The notes under the pieces: generated by a model
Database searches by the model: none
The model's input: only the letters and a program-made list of their open reading frames with translations
Told to the model about the DNA's origin: nothing
Part shown: piece after piece, positions 1 through 4,952 of the stretch
Position numbering within the stretch: position 1 is the stretch's first letter
How the letters are laid out: each line of letters begins with the position of its first letter
Translations under genes and position numbers: made by a program
Assembly: GCA_023145935.1 (NCBI GenBank)
Contig: JAGLDB010000139.1
Location: forward strand, 1 to 5,512
DNA length: 5,512 nucleotides
DNA from: Candidatus Sabulitectum sp.
Lineage (GTDB): Bacteria; Fermentibacterota; Fermentibacteria; Fermentibacterales; Fermentibacteraceae
Reading direction: 5' to 3'

Positions 1-137
1 CACTGTACTACCAGACAGGAACATTTGGCAACCATCCGGCCTCCTCTTCCCTGTGGATTGCAATCTCCCTGGGCATTCTGGGAGCTATCTACGGGGCCTT
101 GAAGTTTCTTGCAGCAAACCGAAAGATGGCCGCCTGA
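1..137 (+). CDS. feoB: FeoB, Fe(II) transporter, C-terminal end (partial)
   Basis: Only the last 44 codons are present, read from base 3 to the TGA at 135-137; the gene starts outside the window. The visible peptide opens with LYYQTGTFGNHP, continues into one hydrophobic segment of about 20 residues starting LWIAIS, and ends in a short basic tail (NRKMAA). FeoB is the inner-membrane G-protein-coupled ferrous iron importer, and its C-terminus typically carries a short aromatic/Gln segment followed by a last transmembrane helix. The peptide alone is short, so the call rests mainly on the neighbour: feoC starts one base after this stop, which is the normal feoB-feoC order. None of the GTPase or gate motifs lie in the window. 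Confidence 0.8.
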   Translation, partial: LYYQTGTFGNHPASSSLWIAISLGILGAIYGALKFLAANRKMAA

Positions 138-138
138 T

Positions 139-387
139 ATGTTATCTGAAATAGTAAGACTAGTAAAAATGAACAATCAGATTTCTCTTAAAGACATCGC
201 CATTCACTTCAGGATGGAGAGTTCAGCCGTAGAACCGATGATGGACATTCTGCTTCGTAAAGGTAAAGTGAAGCTCTTTGGAGCAGAATGCTCAAGTGGT
301 TCCTGCTCTGGATGCTCATGTACCAGCAGAGAAAGCATGCTGCTGTACACAACGGTGAATGATGAAATAGAGGTTAAACCCCTATGA
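139..387 (+). CDS. feoC: FeoC-like winged-helix [Fe-S] protein
   Basis: This 82-residue protein has the usual FeoC length. Residues 1-47 form a winged helix-turn-helix (MLSEIVRLV, then SLKDIAIHF and a recognition region ending LLRKGKVKLF). A flexible Cys/Ser/Gly-rich wing follows, with Cys51, Cys56, Cys59 and Cys61, and then a short strand-rich end. FeoC is a small cytoplasmic partner of FeoB; it binds an oxygen-sensitive Fe-S cluster and is thought to regulate or stabilise FeoB. The ATG at 139 is preferred over an in-frame TTG at 109, because the longer form would overlap feoB and add residues foreign to the family. The gene follows the feoB stop by one base, so translation is probably coupled. 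The Cys spacing, C-x4-C-x2-C-x-C, is more compact at its end than the C-x4-C-x2-C-x6-C I recall for enterobacterial FeoC. Confidence 0.9.
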   Translation: MLSEIVRLVKMNNQISLKDIAIHFRMESSAVEPMMDILLRKGKVKLFGAECSSGSCSGCSCTSRESMLLYTTVNDEIEVKPL

Positions 388-1007
388 AAAACAACTTCTG
401 GCGAACATTCCTGCTCACTCTCGCCTTCTTTGGCGGATTGTATATGCTCCTTGTTTTTTCAGAGCATATCTCTCACGATCTTTACGAGGTAGTAGGCTGG
501 AGTACCGGTCTGATCTCCGTTGGCGCACTGATGCTTGCCGGCAGGAAAGGATGGAGCCAATTTTCTGTAAACATGCAGGGAATAATTTCCGGCCTTTTCC
601 TGTGGGGTTTCATCGGTGAATTCCTGGAGGTAAAATACGGTCTGGTAATTGCGTCATCCTCATTCCTGCCGGTACTGGCAATACTTGTAATCCTATTTAC
701 AGTGACCTTACGCAGAAAGCAACTTGCGATCCCCACGGCTTTTGCAGTCGGACACTTTCTGGGCATCTGGGGGCTTCACATGTGGATGATCTACCAGTTT
801 GAACACCTCAGCAAAACTCACTGGAGCACTTACCCTTCCGCAGGAATTGCACTTCTTCTGGGTACTGCCGCCCTGCTTAAAGGCAGGGGCAGCAGGGGTC
901 TTGACAAGAAGATGGCGCTTGCAGTGACAGCTCTTCTGCTTCTCTGGACTGTTCTGGAGTACATGTGGGGTTGGAAGCTGATACCAGGACCGTACTCAAT
1001 GGGTTAA
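384..1007 (+). CDS. Polytopic membrane protein of unknown function in feo operon
   Basis: I do not recognise this 207-residue protein. Its ATG lies in an ATGA overlap with the feoC stop, with an AGAGG ribosome site at 369-373, so it is translationally coupled to feoC and very likely part of the feo operon. Hydrophobic segments lie near residues 8-25, 36-53, 64-82, 87-109, 116-138, 151-166 and 177-195, giving six or seven membrane spans. Polar residues fall inside or beside the helices: SEHISHD (28-31), WGFIGEFLE (Glu79, Glu82), GHFLGIWGLH (His124, His132), FEHL (Glu140, His141) and VLEYMW (Glu192). Such a set of His and Glu residues in a membrane protein could bind metal or haem, which would suit an iron operon, but this is inference. 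No signal peptide is evident apart from the first helix. Confidence 0.8.
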   Translation: MKNNFWRTFLLTLAFFGGLYMLLVFSEHISHDLYEVVGWSTGLISVGALMLAGRKGWSQFSVNMQGIISGLFLWGFIGEFLEVKYGLVIASSSFLPVLAILVILFTVTLRRKQLAIPTAFAVGHFLGIWGLHMWMIYQFEHLSKTHWSTYPSAGIALLLGTAALLKGRGSRGLDKKMALAVTALLLLWTVLEYMWGWKLIPGPYSMG

Positions 1008-1017
1008 CCGTCATTAA

Positions 1018-1052
1018 CTGCCCGGACAGCCAAAACATGGCTGCTCGGGCAG
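1018..1052 (+). terminator. Long hairpin after the feo operon, no U-tract
   Basis: Two 14-base arms (1018-1031 and 1039-1052) pair around a 7-base AT-rich loop. CTGCCCG pairs with CGGGCAG and CAGCC with GGCTG, with one G-U and one A-C position between the two blocks. The hairpin begins 11 bases after the stop of the membrane protein gene, a terminator-like place. It has no run of T behind it, so it may be a weak or factor-assisted terminator, an mRNA-stabilising 3' end, or a processing site between the feo genes and the porin gene. Confidence 0.5.
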
Positions 1053-1120
1053 AGCCAGCATGATAAAATTCTTTGAACAATTCGGACAATCTTAAACAAA
1101 CTGATAAAGTTGTTAAAACA

Positions 1121-1127
1121 AAAGGAG
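1121..1127 (+). promoter_or_regulatory. Ribosome binding site that sets the porin start
   Basis: AAAGGAG lies 8 bases before the ATG at 1136. This decides against an in-frame TTG at 1073, which would put a polar 21-residue extension in front of an otherwise perfect signal peptide. Confidence 0.8.
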
Positions 1128-1135
1128 AACTTGCT

Positions 1136-2137
1136 ATGATAACAAACATGACACTGAGGAGAAAGCTGATTACCGGAGCCACTGCCGGGCTGATAATGAT
1201 GACACTTCCTGGAATTGCTTCTGCTGAATTTGCTCTTGCAGACGGAATCACTTCAGGTCTTGTTATTGAGGCAGAAATGCCGTGGGAAAGCACCAATACA
1301 GAATCAGCAGGTGACATAGCCGTTACGAATATTGAATTCTCTTTGAACATTGAACCCGTGGACGGAGTGACAGGAAATGCCACATTCAAATGGGAGGGGG
1401 CAGGAGTCGATGTTGATGAAGCTACCATTTCTCTGCATGATTTACTGAATGAAAATTTCTACCTGGAAACCGGTCTCAAAGGGATTCCATTTGGAGTATT
1501 CAACTCACACATGGTCAGCGATCCGCTTGTTAAAGAACTCGCGGATGCAAAAGAGACCGTAATTCAGTTAGGCTACTCAATAGATATGTTCGAAGTGGCC
1601 GCCGGTGTATTCAACGGAAACATTGATGAGTCTGATGCCGATAACAAACCAGACAACTTTTTTGCATCAGCTGCTTTCGTGCCCTTTGCTGGCACATCAA
1701 CCAGTATTTCCTGGATATCCGACATGGGCGAAGCTGGACTTGAAGACTATTTCTCAACACTTCCAGACAGCACTCCATACATGAATGTAGCCGGAATTGA
1801 TCTTGGCCTGAGCTCCGAATTAGGTCTTTTCACAGTAGAGCTCGAATATGTCACAGCCCTGGAAGAATGGCAGAGCCATCCCGGCAGCAGCGACCCCATC
1901 AAACCCTCATCATGGAATACTGAAGTGGCCTGCAGCCTGAACGACATCTACGGCATAGCAGTCAGGTACGAAGGATCCAGCGATTTCCCCGGACAGCCTG
2001 AAGCAAGATATGGAGTGGCAGGCAACTTTCAGATCAGGGAAAATCTTTCACTGAGTCTTGAATATCTCATTGCCGACTTCGATAACAATGACGATGATCC
2101 AAGCACAATTACGGCCAAACTGGCATTGGAAATTTAG
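1136..2137 (+). CDS. LbtU-family outer-membrane siderophore porin
   Basis: This 333-residue precursor starts with a clear Sec signal peptide: basic TLRRK, a hydrophobic core, then GIASA with cleavage expected after residue 30. The mature part is an alternating-strand beta-barrel with acidic loops. It shows segments I associate with the LbtU family: a PFG motif (118-120) followed by SHMVSDPL (124-131), an ET..QLGY block (140-147), GVFNG followed by acidic residues (157-164), a KPSSWN strand (257-262), PEARY (288-292) and a final TAKLALEI. LbtU of Legionella pneumophila is the outer-membrane receptor for the siderophore legiobactin and works without the TonB box and plug of classical receptors. 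The barrel ends in Ile rather than the usual aromatic residue. It lies just after the feo genes, which supports a role in iron entry. The exact ligand cannot be read from sequence, and a general porin is the alternative. Confidence 0.75.
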   Translation: MITNMTLRRKLITGATAGLIMMTLPGIASAEFALADGITSGLVIEAEMPWESTNTESAGDIAVTNIEFSLNIEPVDGVTGNATFKWEGAGVDVDEATISLHDLLNENFYLETGLKGIPFGVFNSHMVSDPLVKELADAKETVIQLGYSIDMFEVAAGVFNGNIDESDADNKPDNFFASAAFVPFAGTSTSISWISDMGEAGLEDYFSTLPDSTPYMNVAGIDLGLSSELGLFTVELEYVTALEEWQSHPGSSDPIKPSSWNTEVACSLNDIYGIAVRYEGSSDFPGQPEARYGVAGNFQIRENLSLSLEYLIADFDNNDDDPSTITAKLALEI

Positions 2138-2174
2138 ATACATTCACCCCGGAAATTATCCATCGGTAGATTAC

Positions 2175-2212
2175 CGCACAGGGAGGACACATATACTTCT
2201 CCTCCCTGTGCG
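2175..2212 (+). terminator. Perfect 13-bp hairpin behind the porin gene
   Basis: CGCACAGGGAGGA (2175-2187) pairs perfectly with TCCTCCCTGTGCG (2200-2212) around a 12-base loop, 37 bases after the porin stop. It should end or protect the porin transcript. As with the hairpin before the porin gene, no T-run follows, so it is not a textbook intrinsic terminator. Confidence 0.6.
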
Positions 2213-2373
2213 ATATGAAATAATTCAATCCACCAGCCTGCCTGCATTACTCAAACAACCATATCCAACAGGTTTCTGGTAATCGATTTCAACTTCGCAA
2301 TTGTGCAAGACTTACCGGAGTATTTAGGAGTAGAGAAGCTGGGAGGGATGACAAGCACAAGCCGCTCAATTAT

Positions 2374-2399
2374 AATTACAACTGGGAGAAGTTGTAATT
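2374..2399. promoter_or_regulatory. Perfect inverted repeat, possible operator
   Basis: AATTACAACT and AGTTGTAATT are exact reverse complements separated by six bases (GGGAGA). The repeat lies 27 bases upstream of the candidate -35 box of the SatD-like gene. A near copy of the half-site (AGTTGTGA, 2441-2448) recurs inside the promoter spacer. This arrangement suits a dimeric DNA-binding regulator, perhaps the helix-turn-helix protein encoded just downstream, but an RNA hairpin is also possible. Confidence 0.4.
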
Positions 2400-2426
2400 T
2401 AGAAAACAACCCCTAAGCTAACCTGA

Positions 2427-2455
2427 TTGAGTAGCCAGCAAGTTGTGAGTATTAA
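2427..2455 (+). promoter_or_regulatory. Candidate sigma-70-type promoter for the SatD-DUF3307 pair
   Basis: TTGAGT (2427-2432) and TATTAA (2450-2455) each match four of six consensus positions and are separated by the ideal 17 bases. Transcription would begin near 2462, giving a short leader of about 22 bases that still contains the ribosome site AAGGGGA (2470-2476) before the GTG at 2484. Confidence 0.35.
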
Positions 2456-2483
2456 TCTGACAATGCACTAAGGGGAAACTGGT

Positions 2484-3197
2484 GTGAAGCGATATCGATA
2501 TGCAGTACTTACGGGTGACATCAACGCATCATCCCGCATGGGCAAGCGCGAGGCTAAAAATCTGGAGAAAATACTAAGAGCAAGTTTCCAGGAGTTGGTG
2601 GCCAATCGCCATGACATTGAAGCTGACCATTTCACGTGTTTCCGCGGTGACTCCTGGCAATTCGTTGTGGGTGATGCCACCGCTGCAGCCAGTGCAGCCC
2701 TATACTTTCGGGCATCGCTAATTATTCAAAGCTATGATGCATTCGGAATTCGGTTGAATTCTTCGGTGTCAATCGGATTCGGGTCAATCGATTTCTTCCC
2801 TGACAGTGAATCTTCAGCTGGCGGTGGGAAAGCATATGAATTGTCGGGTAAACGCTTGGACAAGATTCGAAAACGTTTGCCAGGCATGAGCGTATCCGGC
2901 CTTGGGCCACCAGACCCAGGGGTTAGCGCTATGCTCGGGGTGATTGACGCCCTTGTACGACACTGGACTCCCTCTCGGGCAAGGGCGGTTTGTCTTTCTC
3001 TCCAAAGTCTTACACAGATAGAGATAGCATCAAAGTGGGAGCCTGAACCCATATCACAACAGGCTGTGCACAAACATCTTCAAAGCGCAGGGTGGCCTGC
3101 TATTGAACCAGCGCTCAATTGGATAGCTACAACTATCAAGGGTTGTATTGCAAAAAACAACCTAGGGAATGAAATTAGATGGAAGAGTTCCTCATGA
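2484..3197 (+). CDS. SatD-like protein: nucleotidyl-cyclase-like domain plus HTH
   Basis: This 237-residue soluble protein starts at GTG, 8 bases after AAGGGG. Residues 5-17 (RYAVLTGDINASS) and 53-62 (FRGDSWQFVV) match the two metal-binding Asp motifs of class III nucleotidyl cyclases; the metal ligands would be Asp12 and Asp56. The strand SVSIGFGSI (94-102) and the helix GKAYELSGKRLDKI (115-128) fit the rest of that fold. The usual transition-state Asn and Arg of the last motif appear as Glu119 and Lys123, so standard cyclase activity is doubtful. Residues 164-218 look like a helix-turn-helix (TQIEIASKW, then SQQAVHKHLQSAGW). This layout and the GDI...GDS pattern resemble the SatD family, named for the Streptococcus mutans acid-tolerance operon and biochemically obscure. 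It overlaps the DUF3307 gene by ATGA, so the two probably act together. Confidence 0.65.
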   Translation: MKRYRYAVLTGDINASSRMGKREAKNLEKILRASFQELVANRHDIEADHFTCFRGDSWQFVVGDATAAASAALYFRASLIIQSYDAFGIRLNSSVSIGFGSIDFFPDSESSAGGGKAYELSGKRLDKIRKRLPGMSVSGLGPPDPGVSAMLGVIDALVRHWTPSRARAVCLSLQSLTQIEIASKWEPEPISQQAVHKHLQSAGWPAIEPALNWIATTIKGCIAKNNLGNEIRWKSSS

Positions 3198-3976
3198 AGA
3201 TCGACATTTATCTACTAGCACTCCTGGCAGGTCATTTCATTGGTGACTTCGTTCTGCAAAGTGACGGCTTGGTAGAGCGAAAAAGGAAGAATCCATGGTG
3301 GATCTTTGTGCATGTGCTTATTGTGAGTAGCGTAACATGGGTCTTCCTTGGATCATTCTCAACTTGGTTTGTCATACTGCAAGTGGCTATTATTCACTTC
3401 TTAATCGACACTGTAAAAATAAAGCTTCAATCGGTAAATAGTGCTATTGACTCAGAAGCAATTGAAGAAAAGGATCCAAACCGTGCTTTTGCATTGATCC
3501 TGGGTGATCAGTTTCTGCATATCATGTCACTCATATTGATCTGGTTAATAGTATGGCATTGGTCGTCTACGACTGTGGAGAACTGCTGGGTAGATTATTG
3601 GGGACTGCAATATACGAAAGGTCTCATCTTGATATCCGGGTTTGCGGTTGGAGTATGGGGCATCGCTGTTGCATTGCGATACCAGATGATGCCACTTGCA
3701 CGAGAAATTCCAGACGACAAAAAGAAGGGTCTGCTAAGGGGTGGAAAAACCATCGGCCTATTGGAGAGAACACTTGTTCTGATATTCGTGCTGGTCGGTA
3801 ATCCAGAGGGGGTAGCTTTCGTTGTGGCTGCCAAATCTATCTTCCGGATAGGTGACTTGACCGACCAGGTCGATCGGCTCCACGCGGAGTACATTATGAT
3901 CGGTACACTGCGAAGTTTCACGTACGCCATTATAGTCGCTTTTCTCATGAAATGGCTTCTAACTCACCTTGTATAG
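3194..3976 (+). CDS. DUF3307 polytopic membrane protein
   Basis: This 260-residue integral membrane protein shows the DUF3307 signature: GHFIGDFVLQ (13-22), His40 in the next helix, IIHFLIDTVK (66-75) and GDQFLH (104-109). The conserved His14, Asp18, Gln22, His68, Asp72, Asp105 and His109 all sit in or near predicted helices. That pattern could form a buried metal site as in membrane-embedded hydrolases, which is inference. The C-terminal half holds GGKTIGLLERT (183-193), NPEGVAFVVAAKS (203-215) and EYIMIGTLRSF (232-242), with helices near 143-161, 193-214 and 237-256. The ATG at 3194 is chosen for its ATGA overlap with the upstream stop and because the family domain starts almost at once; a GGAAGAG site lies 6 bases before it. 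An in-frame ATG at 3179 would add five residues. The function of the family is unknown. The coupled cyclase-like gene suggests a regulator-and-membrane-partner pair. Confidence 0.8.
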   Translation: MKIDIYLLALLAGHFIGDFVLQSDGLVERKRKNPWWIFVHVLIVSSVTWVFLGSFSTWFVILQVAIIHFLIDTVKIKLQSVNSAIDSEAIEEKDPNRAFALILGDQFLHIMSLILIWLIVWHWSSTTVENCWVDYWGLQYTKGLILISGFAVGVWGIAVALRYQMMPLAREIPDDKKKGLLRGGKTIGLLERTLVLIFVLVGNPEGVAFVVAAKSIFRIGDLTDQVDRLHAEYIMIGTLRSFTYAIIVAFLMKWLLTHLV

Positions 3977-4105
3977 GAAATGGAGGAGAACACACAGGTT
4001 CATCTGCGTTTTCCATTCCCTTCCAGAAGAAATAGTGCGGAAAACCGGAAGGTCAAAGAATTACATTTGTCAATATTGATTTGCTCGCTTTCGGAAGAAG
4101 AGCAG

Positions 4106-4112
4106 AAAGGAG
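4106..4112 (+). promoter_or_regulatory. Shine-Dalgarno pointing to an ATT start
   Basis: AAAGGAG is a near-ideal ribosome site. Exactly 8 bases later comes ATT at 4121, the first codon after an in-frame TGA (4118-4120) of the ParB-like frame. A TTG at 4117 is only four bases away and leads, in another frame, to a stop after seven codons, so it is not the start. Confidence 0.6.
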
Positions 4113-4120
4113 CAATTTGA

Positions 4121-4546
4121 ATTTCACAAAGAATCTCTAATCTGAAAGATCTTAGACCAAACAACTGGTTCATCAACAGTGCAAAGCTGGATAGAGTACG
4201 AGAAGCATGGCTGAATAACCGGCAAAACATTCTACCGCCAATTCTGGTCTCAAAGATTGGTGGAACTCTCGCTTTGATAGATGGCCACTCCAGAACATTT
4301 GCCGCATTCGAGAATGGTCAGAACGAGATAACAGCAGATTTTCAGAAACTTGATAATATTGAGGGTTCCCGCCTACTGTATGAACACATCCACAAAGAGG
4401 GCCCAAACAAGGGAATATGGACGATTGTAGATCTGGCATCTCGAATCGTAACACCACAAGAGCATCACTCGCTTTGGATCAACTATTGTACAGAATGGCT
4501 GGAACAACACAGTGAAATGGACTACTCTGAAAAAAGTACCTGCTGA
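4121..4546 (+). CDS. Small free-standing ParB/Srx-fold protein, apparent ATT start
   Basis: The frame encodes 141 residues. It opens ISQRISNLKDLRPNNWFI, a typical beginning for small ParB N-domain proteins (NLKDLRP, then a helix KLDRVREAW). It continues PPILVSKI (39-46) and the key motif IDGHSRTFAAF (53-63), the counterpart of the ParB nucleotide-binding box and of the DGH(x)R motif in free-serine kinases such as archaeal SerK. After it come a helical region WTIVDLASRIV (100-110) and SLWINYC (117-123). It lacks the DNA-binding middle domain of true ParB, so chromosome partitioning is unlikely. No ATG, GTG or TTG occurs in frame before a TTG at 4274, which would delete the whole first half of the fold. 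The ATT at 4121 with a perfect ribosome site is therefore the best start. A mutated or miscalled ATG, or a weakened gene, are alternatives. Possible roles are a nucleotide-dependent kinase or nuclease, or a regulator. Confidence 0.65.
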   Translation: MSQRISNLKDLRPNNWFINSAKLDRVREAWLNNRQNILPPILVSKIGGTLALIDGHSRTFAAFENGQNEITADFQKLDNIEGSRLLYEHIHKEGPNKGIWTIVDLASRIVTPQEHHSLWINYCTEWLEQHSEMDYSEKSTC

Positions 4547-4952
4547 AGCGGTACGGAGGATCTCTGTAAGTGCCGTATCGCTTTTCCTGTGGATTTCCAT
4601 GGTAGTGGGCTTTTTCACAGGGGTAACAGATGTAGTTCAATACTTCAGGTACAGCAGTGGATTCCCCGGAGACAGCTTCACAATGAACCTTCTTGCCGGT
4701 ATAGCGGCATTTCTTATGTGTGCTTTTTCAGTCGGGGCAATTGTAAAACTCCGCAAAAACAGTCAGGGCATGGTGCAGATCTCAATTGCTGTATCCACTG
4801 CCATGGCATTTGTACCTGCGTATCTGCCGAGGGCTGCAATAGGCTCTGCAATCCGCCAGGATTTGTTCGTCTACCTGGGTGGGCTGGGGATTGTGGCGTT
4901 GCTTCTTTTTTCAATATCAGCTCTTCCAGATACCCCAGACAATACGCCATGA
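4512..4952 (+). CDS. Four-helix membrane protein of unknown function
   Basis: I do not recognise this 146-residue protein. A basic N-terminus (MKWTTLKK...VRR) is followed by hydrophobic segments at about 18-38, 57-80, 87-106 and 117-138, with a short tail ALPDTPDNTP. The positive charges at the N-terminus and in the loop after helix 2 (KLRKNSQG) suggest that both ends face the cytoplasm. No conserved catalytic motif is evident. The GTG at 4512 has only a weak GGAA site (4501-4504) and lies inside the last 35 bases of the ParB-like gene, so it probably relies on coupled translation. A stop at 4449-4451 blocks any longer frame, and the next in-frame ATG (4599) would remove the first helix. Its 3' end overlaps the convergent methyltransferase gene. 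It may be a partner of the ParB-like protein, or a resident gene that happens to abut it. Confidence 0.6.
   Translation: MKWTTLKKVPAEAVRRISVSAVSLFLWISMVVGFFTGVTDVVQYFRYSSGFPGDSFTMNLLAGIAAFLMCAFSVGAIVKLRKNSQGMVQISIAVSTAMAFVPAYLPRAAIGSAIRQDLFVYLGGLGIVALLLFSISALPDTPDNTP

Larger units (their letters stand above)
2138..2483. other. 346-base gene-free stretch between porin and SatD-like gene
   Basis: No convincing coding region is seen on either strand. The stretch holds three things listed separately: the hairpin behind the porin (2175-2212), a perfect inverted repeat (2374-2399) and a candidate promoter (2427-2455). Nothing recognisable lies between about 2213 and 2370: no tRNA, no insertion-sequence end and no obvious attachment repeat. 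Confidence 0.6.

Noticed and set aside
1053..1120. Promoter or Fur box before the porin gene
   Set aside because: AT-rich hexamers such as TTGAAC and TAAAAT occur, but none form a properly spaced -35/-10 pair, and no GATAATGAT-like palindrome is visible.
877..1428. 183-codon open frame on the minus strand
   Set aside because: It runs antisense across the end of the feo membrane protein, the hairpin and the porin signal peptide. The product is Ser/Thr/Pro-rich with no domain, and the plus-strand genes explain the region fully.
2058..2282. 74-codon plus-strand frame overlapping the porin end and the hairpin
   Set aside because: It is out of frame with the porin, reads through the terminator-like stem and has no ribosome site or recognisable domain.
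3976..4019. Possible terminator hairpin after the DUF3307 gene (GGAAATGGA with TCCATTCC)
   Set aside because: The stem needs a bulge, the loop is 27 bases and no T-run follows; an alternative pairing competes, so it is too weak to call.
4004..4078. Plus-strand peptide ending in KTGRSKNYICQY followed by TGA, resembling the start of a transposase zinc ribbon
   Set aside because: The Cys spacing is incomplete, the second Cys pair would need the stop to be a Cys codon, and nothing transposase-like follows, so chance is more likely than an insertion-sequence remnant.
4000..4457. Two minus-strand open frames opposite the ParB-like gene
   Set aside because: They have no ribosome sites or domains, and the plus strand carries the recognisable ParB/Srx motif IDGHSR over the same bases.
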